The notes: a model not told the origin generated them from the sequence alone. A stretch of DNA of 64,000 nt from Deinococcus sp. KSM4-11 (GCF_004801415.1 NZ_SSNX01000006.1:186001-250000); one strand, 5' to 3'; positions 55,377 through 63,808 are shown, counted from the first letter of the stretch. Numbers and translations: made by a program.

Positions 55377-57166
55377 GCCGCGACTACGCCAGCCTCACGC
55401 CCGCACAGCGGGCCCTGCTGCACGCCCTGCTGCCCGGGCAGCACCTCACCGCGCCCGCCACCTGGGCGGAGGGCGACCTGCGCGCCCAGGTTCAGGCGGC
55501 CCTGGAACGGCAGCTGCCGGAGTACATGGTGCCCCGGCAGTACGCCGTACTGAACGCCCTGCCCTACACCCGCAACGGCAAGGTGGATGTCGGGGCGCTG
55601 CCCGACCCCACCCAGGGCGTGCAGCGCAGCCCACAACTTCCGCGCAGCGACCTGGAACGCCTCGTTCATACGGCCTTCCGAACCGTGCTGAACCGGCAGG
55701 AGATCGGCATCCACGATGATTTCTTCATCCTGGGCGGCGATTCGCTGCTTGCCACAGAACTCGCGGTGGCCCTGGGCAAACGGCTGGAATTCACGCTGCC
55801 CATTGCCCTGGCCTTCTCCGCGCCGACCGTGGCGGGTCTGGCCAGCAGCATCCAGGCCCTGCTGCTGGCCCGCCCGTCGCCGGCCGCTCCGACGGAAGAC
55901 ACGGGCCTCGCAGGCGACCCGCTGGATCTGCTCGGCCTGGACGACCCCGAGCTGGAACTGGAGCGGCCCACCCGTGCCCTGCAGCCCGACGTGACCCTGG
56001 ACGCCGACATCCAGCCCGCGCTCCATGCCCGGGCGACCCCACCACAGCAGTGGCGTGAGGTGCTGCTCACTGGAGCCACCGGGTACTTCGGCGCGCACCT
56101 GCTGGCGGAACTCTTGGCCCGCACCGACTGGACAGTGCACCTGCTGGTGCGGGCCGACACTCCCGAGGCCGGCCTGGCCCGCGTCCGGGCCGCCCACGAT
56201 CAGTTCTGTGCGGGCCGGCCCCAGGTCTGGGACGCCGCCCGGCTGCGCGTCCACACGGGCGACCTCACCGCCGCGCACTTCGGGCTGGACGACCGCACCT
56301 ACGGGCAGCTGTCGGGCACCCTGGACGCCATTTTCCATGCAGGGGCCAGCGTGAACTTCGCCTACGCCTACGCCACCCTGAAACCCACCAACGTGGACGC
56401 CCTCCAGGAACTCTTCCGCCTCGCTGTCCGCGGGAAGCTCAAGGCGGTGCAGTTCGTCAGCAGCATCCACCTCTTCAGCAGTTCACGGCTCCTCGGCCGT
56501 CCGGTCCTCCGCGAGCAGGAGGACGTCGCGGCCCTGCCCGGCGTCACGGGCGGCTATGCCCAGAGCCGCTGGGTGGCCGAGGGCATCACCGCGCTGGCCC
56601 GCGGTCGCGGCATTCCCGTGACCGTGTACCGGCCCAGCATCATCGGGGGCGATACCCGCAATGGCGTCAGCAACGAGAACGACGCGCTGTGCCGCCTGCT
56701 TAAGGGGTGCGTACAGCTCGGGTACGTTCCCAGGATCCGCAGCGCCCTGAATGTCGTGACGGCTGACTATGCCAGCGCCGGACTCGTTCAGCTCGCCCTC
56801 CGGCCGCAGGCGGACGGGCGGGTCTACCATCTCGTGAACGCCCGGCCGACGGAGGTGCAGTTCCTGCTGGACGGCCTGCGCCGCTTCGGCTACCGCCTCG
56901 AAGAAACCGACTTCGGGGACTGGCAGCAGCGGATCCGGCGTGCTGGATCCGACAACGTCCTGTACACGCTGCTGCCCATCATCGCGCACCTCGGGATCGC
57001 CGAGGCCACCGGCCTGCGCCCACCGCACTTCGACGACGCGGGCGCCCGCGACGTGCTCACCCCCCAGGCCCTCGTATGCCCCGATCTGGACGACGACCTG
57101 CTGAGGGTCTACCTGACCGGCATGGTGCAGAGCGGGTATCTCCCACAGCCAGGAGCACGCGCATGA
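55373..57166 (+). CDS. NRPS: A-domain C-terminal end (A9-A10), PCP and thioester reductase
   Basis: The 597-residue protein supplies what the previous one lacks. Residues about 35-75 contain A9 (LPEYMVP, near 48-54) and A10 (RNGKVDV, catalytic Lys70). A PCP follows with Ser124 in LGGDSL. The C-terminal half is a thioester reductase (about 228-590) with NAD(P) motif GATGYFG (234-240), SSIHLF and YAQSR (Tyr395, Arg399 where Lys is usual). It should release the chain reductively as an aldehyde or alcohol. The start ATG overlaps the previous stop in ATGA, directly after a G7 run. It may be a genuine separate protein or the product of a 1-base slip. Confidence 0.88.
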   Translation: MSRDYASLTPAQRALLHALLPGQHLTAPATWAEGDLRAQVQAALERQLPEYMVPRQYAVLNALPYTRNGKVDVGALPDPTQGVQRSPQLPRSDLERLVHTAFRTVLNRQEIGIHDDFFILGGDSLLATELAVALGKRLEFTLPIALAFSAPTVAGLASSIQALLLARPSPAAPTEDTGLAGDPLDLLGLDDPELELERPTRALQPDVTLDADIQPALHARATPPQQWREVLLTGATGYFGAHLLAELLARTDWTVHLLVRADTPEAGLARVRAAHDQFCAGRPQVWDAARLRVHTGDLTAAHFGLDDRTYGQLSGTLDAIFHAGASVNFAYAYATLKPTNVDALQELFRLAVRGKLKAVQFVSSIHLFSSSRLLGRPVLREQEDVAALPGVTGGYAQSRWVAEGITALARGRGIPVTVYRPSIIGGDTRNGVSNENDALCRLLKGCVQLGYVPRIRSALNVVTADYASAGLVQLALRPQADGRVYHLVNARPTEVQFLLDGLRRFGYRLEETDFGDWQQRIRRAGSDNVLYTLLPIIAHLGIAEATGLRPPHFDDAGARDVLTPQALVCPDLDDDLLRVYLTGMVQSGYLPQPGARA

Positions 57167-57273
57167 TTGGCAAAGTGTGCCGGCTCGCCACCTGCGGAGC
57201 GATCGCCCAACCTGGCTGTCGAGGCCGGACGTGGAACGACCTCACGTCGATCCGTGGTGGGAGCATGCCATGA
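57163..57273 (+). CDS. 36-residue coupled small ORF inside the biosynthetic operon
   Basis: The ATG at 57163 overlaps the reductase stop (ATGA) and has AGGAG (57151-57155) 7 bases upstream. The stop at 57271-57273 overlaps the aminotransferase start (ATGA). The peptide starts MIGKVCRLATCGAIAQPGC, has Cys at 6, 11 and 19, and ends GGSMP. Double coupling suggests it is translated. It could be a linker that carries ribosomes to the next gene, a small functional protein, or an unusual precursor peptide. No family is recognised. Confidence 0.5.
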   Translation: MIGKVCRLATCGAIAQPGCRGRTWNDLTSIRGGSMP

Positions 57274-58772
57274 CGTCCGCGCCGCTGGTGGTCACGGGGG
57301 AGCAGCGGCGGGCGCTGGCGACGCTCTGTGCAGGAAACCGCTCGGTCATGGGCGTGGTGCAGCAGGTGGCGGTGAGGCAGCGGACGTCGCTGGAGTGGCA
57401 TGCGCGCAGCCTGGAGAGCGCAAGTGCGGGGCGCTCACAGCTTCCCTACTTCAGCCCGGTGCTGCCGCTGTGCGTGGCCCGGGCCCAGGGCGGGCGGATC
57501 GCCTGCGTGGACGGCCACGACTACGTGGACGTGCACATGGGCTACACGGCGGGCATCCTGGGCCACAATCCCCCGCAGGTCGTGGCGGGCGTGGCGGCCG
57601 CGCTGGGCAGCACGCCGGGGGCAGGGTACTTCGTGCCGGCGCAGGTGGAACTGGCCGAGCTGGTGCAGCAGCTCGTGCCAGGCGCCGAACGGGCGGCCTT
57701 CCTGCACGCCGGCGCAGACGCCGTTCTGGCGGCCGTGCGGCTGTGCCGCGCCCGGACGCGGCGCAGCGTGATCGCCAAGTTCGAGGGCTGTTACCATGGC
57801 TGGCACGAGCCGGGGCTGGTGAACACCGCGCCTACCTGGGCGGGCCGCATGGCGCAGGGGCCGCTGCACGCCATCGCGCCGGAACTGGCGACCGCCGGCA
57901 TGAACCGCCTGCACGGCGATGAATTCCTGATCCTGCCCTACGGCGATCCGCTGGCCCTGCAGCTCATCCGCGACCACGCACACGAGCTGGCGGGCGTGCT
58001 GCTCGACCCCGTGCCACGGTTCATGATGAACGACCTGGACGGCGCGGCCCAGTTCGCGCGGCAGGTGCGCGCCGTGACGCAGGAGCTGGAGGTGCCCCTG
58101 ATCGCGGATGAGGTGGTCACCGGCTTTCGGCTCGCTCCCGGCGGCATCGCGCAGGCCTTCGGCGTCGAGGCCGACCTGCACTGCTTCGGGAAGATCACGG
58201 GCGGCCTGGGCCTGCCCATCAGCCTCGTGGCCGGGCGGGCGGAGCTGATGACGCAGGCCAGCACCGCGGGCCTGCTCGACGATTACGTCAGCTCCCGCGT
58301 GTGGATCAGCACGACCACCGCCGGGAACGCCCTGAGCGTCACGGCGGCCCTGCACCAGCTGAGGGCCATCCAGGCGGGCGGCGAGACGCTGTTCTGCGCC
58401 ATCGACGCCCACCACCAGCGCATTCGGGCAGCGGTGAACGCCGTGGCCACCGACCTCGGCCTGCCCGTGACCGTGGACGGCCACCCGCGCCTGTACAGCA
58501 TGCTCAGCGTGAACGTGGATCCCCCGGATCCCACCGGCCTCAGCGCCGCCGACGCCGCCAACCCCGCCCGCGCGTACTTCCGCCGCTTCACCCTGGGCAA
58601 CGTGCGGGCCGCCCGCCTGCTCACCCTCTACCTGCGCCTGCAGGGCGTCTACGCCGAGGGCCTGCCCACCGTCGACCTCAGCGCTGCCCACTCCACCGCC
58701 GACACCGACCAGATCATTCACGGCCTGCGCGAAAGCCTCACCTCGATGCAGGCGCACGGGGCCTTCGCGTGA
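57270..58772 (+). CDS. Class III aminotransferase (glutamate-1-semialdehyde aminomutase-like)
   Basis: The 500-residue PLP enzyme has YVDVHMGYTAGILGHNPPQV, AAFLHAGADAVLAAVRLCRA, IAKFEGCYHGWHE, LIADEVVTGFR (Asp280) and FGKITGGLGLP (Lys308, expected Schiff base). Fold and motifs match glutamate-1-semialdehyde aminomutase and aminotransferases found in PKS/NRPS clusters. After reductive release it could turn the aldehyde into a primary amine. The preferred ATG at 57270 overlaps the small ORF stop; a longer frame from 57177 lacks a good start. Next gene 15 bases downstream. Confidence 0.87.
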   Translation: MTSAPLVVTGEQRRALATLCAGNRSVMGVVQQVAVRQRTSLEWHARSLESASAGRSQLPYFSPVLPLCVARAQGGRIACVDGHDYVDVHMGYTAGILGHNPPQVVAGVAAALGSTPGAGYFVPAQVELAELVQQLVPGAERAAFLHAGADAVLAAVRLCRARTRRSVIAKFEGCYHGWHEPGLVNTAPTWAGRMAQGPLHAIAPELATAGMNRLHGDEFLILPYGDPLALQLIRDHAHELAGVLLDPVPRFMMNDLDGAAQFARQVRAVTQELEVPLIADEVVTGFRLAPGGIAQAFGVEADLHCFGKITGGLGLPISLVAGRAELMTQASTAGLLDDYVSSRVWISTTTAGNALSVTAALHQLRAIQAGGETLFCAIDAHHQRIRAAVNAVATDLGLPVTVDGHPRLYSMLSVNVDPPDPTGLSAADAANPARAYFRRFTLGNVRAARLLTLYLRLQGVYAEGLPTVDLSAAHSTADTDQIIHGLRESLTSMQAHGAFA

Positions 58773-58787
58773 CCAGGAGCGTCCCGC

Positions 58788-59843
58788 ATGATTGAGATCC
58801 GGCCGTTCGACGGTGATGCGGCGGAACTGGCCGCGCTCATCAATGCGTCGTGGCAGGGGCGGTATCTGGCCCGCGACCTGATTCCCGTGTATGACGGCCC
58901 CGGCCTGCAGTGGCAGGTCCTTGGGGTTCCCGACCACAGCCTGCACCTGTCGGCGTGGGACGGCGCGCGGCTGGTGGGGTGCTTCCTGGCCGATCACGTG
59001 ACGCTCCGGGTGGCGGGGCAGGCGTGGCGGGGCAGTCAGGGCAGTTATTTCAGCGTTCACCCGGAGTACGCGGCGCGTGGGGTGGCCCGCCGCCTGCTGG
59101 CGGCGCTGGAGCGGGCGCACCGGGAGCAGGCGCTGGCGTTCATGCTGGGCTACGTGAACTCGTCCCGTTCGGCGCCGGCGTACCAGTTCTGGTCGCGCTT
59201 CGAGAAGGCCTTCCCCACGAAGTACACGACCCTGCGTTCGGTGGGCTTCTGGATGCGCTTCCTCCAGCCCCGCCGGATGGCGGCGGTCATGGATCACGCG
59301 GCCGAGGCGCTGGGCCTGCGCGCCCTGTCGGTGCTGCAACGGCCGCCACAGGATCGCTGCGGGGTGCGCCCCTTCACGGCGGCGGACGCGGTGGCGGCGC
59401 ACCTGCTGCTCGACCGGGCGGCGCTGCACTCCAGCGTGGCGCAGCTGTGGGAGCCCGGCGCCCTCCGCACCGAATTGACCGGCGCCCACACGCTGGTCTT
59501 CCCGCTGCAGGAGCGGGTGGGGGGCTTCAGCACGTCGTTCCCCTGGCCCCTCCGGAGCCGGGGGGTCATTCCCGCCGAGGTGATCGACCTGCTGCTGATG
59601 AATGACCTGAACCCGGAGCAGCGCCGCACGCTGCTGAACGCCACGGCCCACGCCAGTGCGGCGAGGGGCGCGTGGGTGAGCATCGCCCCGACCTCCGACT
59701 GGCGACACGGCGCCACCTTCGCCGCGTGCGGCTTCGTGCCCATCCCGAAGGTCTGCACCCTGATGATGCTGTTCCCGGACAAGACTCTCGACCTGCACGC
59801 GGCGCGGCACGCGAAGACGACCGGCCCGCTGCGGTTCCGCTGA
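58788..59843 (+). CDS. GNAT N-acyltransferase, probably double-domain
   Basis: The 351-residue protein has a clear N-terminal GNAT domain (about 1-150). Acetyl-CoA-binding features are YFSVHPEYAARGVARRLLAALERAHREQALAFMLGYV. A second GNAT-like half (about 190-335) starts GVRPFTAADAVAAHLLLDRAAL. In context it may acylate the amine made by the aminotransferase, using acetyl-CoA or an acyl carrier. Substrate cannot be read from sequence. AGGAG precedes the ATG. The gene is 15 bases after the aminotransferase and 24 before the radical SAM gene. Confidence 0.78.
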   Translation: MIEIRPFDGDAAELAALINASWQGRYLARDLIPVYDGPGLQWQVLGVPDHSLHLSAWDGARLVGCFLADHVTLRVAGQAWRGSQGSYFSVHPEYAARGVARRLLAALERAHREQALAFMLGYVNSSRSAPAYQFWSRFEKAFPTKYTTLRSVGFWMRFLQPRRMAAVMDHAAEALGLRALSVLQRPPQDRCGVRPFTAADAVAAHLLLDRAALHSSVAQLWEPGALRTELTGAHTLVFPLQERVGGFSTSFPWPLRSRGVIPAEVIDLLLMNDLNPEQRRTLLNATAHASAARGAWVSIAPTSDWRHGATFAACGFVPIPKVCTLMMLFPDKTLDLHAARHAKTTGPLRFR

Positions 59844-59867
59844 CGGCCCCCGGGCAAAGGAGTGTGG

Positions 59868-61295
59868 ATGTCCCGACTTGATCTGAGTACGGCCAGCGCG
59901 GCGCGCCGCTTCATGGACACGAAGGTGGCGCAGCGGCAGGTGAACAAGGTGCTCCACAGTTTCCCGTCGCCGCGGTTCTGGCGGGCCACCCAGCACACGC
60001 CGCTGGACGTCCGGACGCTGTCGGCCACCGGCGCCGTGCAGGCCGCGCCCAGCTGTGAGCTGTACGTGGCGCTGCCCTTCTGCCTGACGACCGAGCCGTC
60101 GCAGTGCGGGTACTGTCTGTTTCCCACCGAGGAGTACAGGCGGGCCGATCAGCTCGACGTGTACCTGGACTACCTGGCCCGTGAGGGCGAACTCTACCGC
60201 GACCGCTGGCGGGCGTTGCAGCCGGTGAGCATCTTCATCGGTGGGGGCACGCCGAACCTGCTCAAGGTGGAGCAGTACCCGCGCCTGCTGGGCCTGATCC
60301 ACGACCTGCTGCCGAACCTGCGGGCCGGGACGCCGATCACGCTGGAGGGGATTCCGCAGCTGTTCAGCCGCGACAAGCTGGCGGTGATGCGGGAACACGG
60401 GGTGACGCGCATCAGCATGGGCGCGCAGCAGCTCAACCTGGAACTCAGCCTGCTCAGTGGCCGCAAGCAAAAACCGCAGCACGTGGTTCAGGCGGTGGCG
60501 TGGGCGCAGGAACTGGGACTGGGCTGCAACGTGGACCTCATTTTTGGCTGGCCGCAGCAGACGCTGGCCCATCTGGAGCGGGACATCCGCGACCTGATGG
60601 CGACCGGCGTGGAGCACATCACGCACTACGAGCTGAACGTGGGCGGCGTGACCGATTTCGCCCTGCACCGCCGCCATGAACTGCCCAGCCCGGAGCTGAC
60701 CCGGGAGATGTACCACCTGGCGCGGGAGCTCCTGCTCGCGGGAGGGTACGGGCAGCTCACACCCTACGACTTCCAGAAGGGGGATGGCACCGACTTCGTC
60801 TACGAGGAGTGCCGCCGCAGTTTCGACGCGCACGACGTCTGGGGCTGGGGCTACGCCGCCATCAGCGATTTTCCCGACCACTGGCGGGCCCAGGGTGGCC
60901 ACACCTTCATGAACGCCCGCACCCTGACCGGGTATTACGCCGCGCTGGACGCCGGGACGCTCCCAGTGGAGGTCGGGTTCGCCCGCGAGGCGGCCGACAT
61001 GCGCCTGTCCTCGCTGTTCCGCAACCTGCAGTCCCTCCACGTCGACCGCGCCAGTTACCGTGCCAACTTCGGGCGGGACGTGCTGGACGAGTTCCCCGGT
61101 ATCTGGCAGGCCGCCCAGGACCTGGGGTTCGTGACCGTGGACGACCACGCCATTCACCTCACGCCGGAGGGCGCGTACCGCGTGCCGCTGCTGCAGACCG
61201 CCCTGATGCAGGGGCGCGTGGAGGAACTGACCGAGGCGCATATCGCGCACCTCAAGGGCGCGCCGCCCACCGCCGTGAATGCGGCCACGCCATGA
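59868..61295 (+). CDS. HemN-like radical SAM protein with CX7CX2C cluster motif
   Basis: The 475-residue protein has HemN/coproporphyrinogen-oxidase-like features: YVALPFC, IFIGGGTPNLL (SAM contact), EGIPQLF, ISMGAQQLN and VDLIFGWPQQT, plus a HemN C-terminal-like half. The cluster cysteines are Cys72, Cys80 and Cys83, giving CX7CX2C instead of the usual CX3CX2C. HemN-like class C radical SAM enzymes in natural-product clusters methylate or cyclopropanate substrates (NosN, Jaw5, YtkT types). A C1-transfer or cyclopropanation on the acyl chain or thiazole is a reasonable guess. True heme synthesis is unlikely here. AAAGGAG precedes the ATG, and its stop overlaps the KAS III start (ATGA). Confidence 0.85.
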   Translation: MSRLDLSTASAARRFMDTKVAQRQVNKVLHSFPSPRFWRATQHTPLDVRTLSATGAVQAAPSCELYVALPFCLTTEPSQCGYCLFPTEEYRRADQLDVYLDYLAREGELYRDRWRALQPVSIFIGGGTPNLLKVEQYPRLLGLIHDLLPNLRAGTPITLEGIPQLFSRDKLAVMREHGVTRISMGAQQLNLELSLLSGRKQKPQHVVQAVAWAQELGLGCNVDLIFGWPQQTLAHLERDIRDLMATGVEHITHYELNVGGVTDFALHRRHELPSPELTREMYHLARELLLAGGYGQLTPYDFQKGDGTDFVYEECRRSFDAHDVWGWGYAAISDFPDHWRAQGGHTFMNARTLTGYYAALDAGTLPVEVGFAREAADMRLSSLFRNLQSLHVDRASYRANFGRDVLDEFPGIWQAAQDLGFVTVDDHAIHLTPEGAYRVPLLQTALMQGRVEELTEAHIAHLKGAPPTAVNAATP

Positions 61296-62302
61296 TCCGC
61301 GCCCGCATTCACGCGGTGTCTGTCCACCTGCCCACGCACGTGGAGACGAACGACGACCTGCACGCCCAGCACCCCGACTGGAACGTCCCCGAAGCGGCCC
61401 GGCATACCGGCGTGGAGCAGCGGCACATCAGCGCGCCCGGGGAGACGGCGCTCGACCTGGCCGAGCAGGCGGTTCTGAAGCTGTTCACGCAGCACCCGCA
61501 GGCCCGCGAGGCCGTGGACACCATCATCTTCTGCACGCAGACACCGGATCACCGCCTGCCGCCGAACGCCTGCGTGCTGCACGGCCGCCTGGGCCTGCCC
61601 CGGACGGTGGCGGCCTTCGACGTGAACCTGGCGTGTTCCGGGTTCACGTACTCGCTGACCGTCGCTGCCGGGCTGATCCACGCCGGAAGTTCCAGACACG
61701 TCCTGATCGTCAATGCGGACACCTACACGAAACTGATCAGCCCGGACGACCGCTCCACCCGCCTGCTCTTCGGGGACGGCGCGGCCGTGACCTGGCTGGG
61801 GCCGGGCGACGAGTCCTCGTTCATCCTCGGCAGCGCCTGGGGCACCGATGGAACCCTGAACGGAGCGTTCTGCGTGCCCGGCGGGGCCGCCCGCCTGCCC
61901 ACCCCGCCCGAACCGCTTCCCGCCGAGCAGGACGGCCCGAACCGCCGCACCCGCGACCACATCTACATGAACGGCAAGACCATGTTGAGCTTCACCTACC
62001 AGATGGTGCCGCCCCACATCCATGCCCTGCTGAGCGCCCACGACACCCAGCCAGACGACGTGAAGCAGTACCTGTTCCATCAGGCGTCGAACATGGTGCT
62101 CGACGGCCTGCGCGCCCGCCTGCACCTCACCGACGACCGTTTTCCGCGTCACCTGGCCCAGGTGGGCAACACGGTCTCGGCCTCGATTCCCCTGCTGTTG
62201 CACGAGCAGGTGGCGCTGGGTCGTGTCCGACGCGGCGACCTCCTGTGCTTCAGCGGCTTCGGCAGCGGCCTGTCGTGGGCAAGCGTGCTGCTCCGGTACT
62301 GA
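61292..62302 (+). CDS. 3-oxoacyl-ACP synthase III-like enzyme
   Basis: The 336-residue KAS III (FabH-like) has an intact Cys-His-Asn triad: Cys115 in NLACSGFTYSL, His263 in LFHQASNMVLDGL and Asn293 in VGNTVSASIP. It also has IFCTQTPDHRLPPNACVLHGRLG and LLFGDGAAVTWLG. It may load a starter acyl group with malonyl-ACP for the PKS, or join the released chain to a second unit, as some secondary-metabolism KAS III enzymes form C-C, ester or amide bonds. It is coupled to the radical SAM gene (ATGA) and followed by a free ACP. Confidence 0.9.
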   Translation: MIRARIHAVSVHLPTHVETNDDLHAQHPDWNVPEAARHTGVEQRHISAPGETALDLAEQAVLKLFTQHPQAREAVDTIIFCTQTPDHRLPPNACVLHGRLGLPRTVAAFDVNLACSGFTYSLTVAAGLIHAGSSRHVLIVNADTYTKLISPDDRSTRLLFGDGAAVTWLGPGDESSFILGSAWGTDGTLNGAFCVPGGAARLPTPPEPLPAEQDGPNRRTRDHIYMNGKTMLSFTYQMVPPHIHALLSAHDTQPDDVKQYLFHQASNMVLDGLRARLHLTDDRFPRHLAQVGNTVSASIPLLLHEQVALGRVRRGDLLCFSGFGSGLSWASVLLRY

Positions 62303-62351
62303 GCCAGATCCTCAGCGACAAGTCCACAACCACAAACTCCACAGGAGACCC

Positions 62352-62690
62352 ATGACCACCACACCGGATTGGACCGCCCTGAACACCAGCGCCACTCCCG
62401 GGCAACTGCTCGCCGCCCTGACGCCCCTCGACAGCACCGGGCGGACGAGGGTACTCACGGAGTACCTGGAACAGCAGATCAGGGCCATCCGCCAGCTCGG
62501 CGGCCTGGACACCGACCTTGACATGGGCCGGAGTTTCGTGGCCCTGGGTTTCGACTCGCTGATGAGCGTGGAGCTCCTGTACGACCTGCAACGCGACCTG
62601 GGCCGCGACCTCGACCCCGCCGCGCTGGAACAGCCCACCATCGATGACCTGGCCAGAGTCGTCCTGATAGAAGTGTTCTCGGCCACCTAG
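62352..62690 (+). CDS. Stand-alone acyl carrier protein
   Basis: The 112-residue protein has a carrier domain near its middle with Ser69 in LGFDSLMSVELLYDLQ as the phosphopantetheine site. It would be activated by the cluster's Sfp-type transferase and probably works with the adjacent KAS III. An N-terminal extension of about 40 residues (TPGQLLAALTPLDSTGRTRVLTEYLEQQI) is typical of carriers taken from modular synthases. CAGGAG lies just upstream. It is the last recognisable gene of the cluster. Confidence 0.88.
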   Translation: MTTTPDWTALNTSATPGQLLAALTPLDSTGRTRVLTEYLEQQIRAIRQLGGLDTDLDMGRSFVALGFDSLMSVELLYDLQRDLGRDLDPAALEQPTIDDLARVVLIEVFSAT

Positions 62691-63161
62691 CACCGGCCTG
62701 CTGATCGGCTCGACGGGCATGCGCGGCTGCATCACCCTGGCGGCGGCGGGGGTTCGGCTCACGCTGAGCGGAGGAGACCCCTTTCCCGGACGGGAAGTGC
62801 CGTCCTGCTGCACCTTGATGTCGAGCAGGCCGTCCAGCGCTTCACGACGGAAGAGGCCGCGCTGAAGTGATGGCCTGTCAGGGTGCGGGTTCAGCCTCTC
62901 CCGCCACCCGCTGGGAACGGTCTACCTGCTGAAACGGCCCTGATCACACCTGTGGCTGGCGTGACGCAGCAGGCTCTGGGTCGCGCCGAACGGCACCTCG
63001 TGCCGCAACAAATCTGCCCACAGGCCATTGAGACCCGGAATCTCTGCGTCATTGACCCTTCCCTGCTGTGGACGAAGCAGGCTTCCTCGATTGATCCGGG
63101 AAACCAGGCACCTCGTGACTGGGCAGGAAGTGTCTCATGTCGGGCGGTGGAAAGATAACGC
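62691..63161. other. Region after the cluster, no gene recognised
   Basis: About 470 bases. Open frames at 62883-63158 (plus) and 62891-63220 (minus) overlap each other and resemble no family. I see no clear terminator with a T-tract. One plus-strand frame (ending 62868) has a protein-like C-terminal composition but no start, so a gene remnant is possible. Confidence 0.4.
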
Positions 63162-63725
63162 ATGCGCAAGGTGATCGTGACCGAGTTCCTGACCCTCGAC
63201 GGCGTGTACGAAGACTCCATCCCGTGGCACCGGGACTACAGTCCAGATGACGGTCAGTTCAAGCAAGACGAATTGTTCGAGAGTGACGCCCTGCTGCTGG
63301 GCCGCGTGACGTACGAGGGCTTTGCCGCGTACTGGCCTACCGCCACCGGAGCGTTCGGCGACCGCATGAACAGCCTGCCGAAGTACGTGGCCACGACCAC
63401 CCTGAGCTCGCTGGCATGGAACGCCACCCCGTTGGTCGGGGACGTTGTCGCCGCCGTGCGTGCACTCAAACAGCAGGACGGTGGGCAGCTGCTGGTGTAC
63501 GGCAGCGGCACCTTCGTCCAGACGCTCCTGCGACATGGCCTGGTGGACGAACTCCGGCTGATGGTCTTTCCGCTGGTGCTCGGAAGCGGCAAGCGCCTCT
63601 TCATGGGAGGAGACAGGCTGCCGCTGACCCTCGTCTCGTCAAGGGATCTCGGTGCTGGCGTGATGCTCCTGACCTACGGGCCCGCACCCGCCAGTCACGA
63701 CGAGCAAAGTGCCGGCCCAGGGTGA
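63162..63725 (+). CDS. Dihydrofolate-reductase-family (RibD_C) protein
   Basis: The 187-residue protein matches the YwjB/RibD C-terminal family: MRKVIVTEFLTLDGVYEDS, ALLLGRVTYEGFAAYWP, MNSLPKYVATTTL, LLVYGSGTFVQTLLRHGLVDELRLMVFPLVLGSGKRLF. It is an NADPH-dependent reductase fold of unknown substrate and common in many bacteria. There is no strong ribosome site before the ATG. It is not obviously part of the biosynthetic cluster. Confidence 0.85.
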   Translation: MRKVIVTEFLTLDGVYEDSIPWHRDYSPDDGQFKQDELFESDALLLGRVTYEGFAAYWPTATGAFGDRMNSLPKYVATTTLSSLAWNATPLVGDVVAAVRALKQQDGGQLLVYGSGTFVQTLLRHGLVDELRLMVFPLVLGSGKRLFMGGDRLPLTLVSSRDLGAGVMLLTYGPAPASHDEQSAGPG

Positions 63726-63808
63726 TGGCTACCACGCCTGGAGAAGCTCAGGTTCATTGAACCGCAGGTCGCCTGACGGTGGCCGTTGCAGGACGTGATC
63801 GGCTCCGA

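Noticed and set aside
57435..61250. Very long minus-strand open frame (1,271 codons) opposite the aminotransferase, GNAT and radical SAM genes
   Set aside because: It is a mirror frame created by GC-biased codon use. The plus-strand proteins have full family motifs and coupled starts, and the minus frame matches nothing.
59868..61295. Oxygen-independent coproporphyrinogen oxidase for heme synthesis
   Set aside because: The cluster motif spacing is altered and the gene is embedded and translationally coupled in a PKS-NRPS operon, so a biosynthetic role fits better.
62883..63220. Overlapping short frames on both strands after the ACP
   Set aside because: They have no start signals, no family match and overlap each other.
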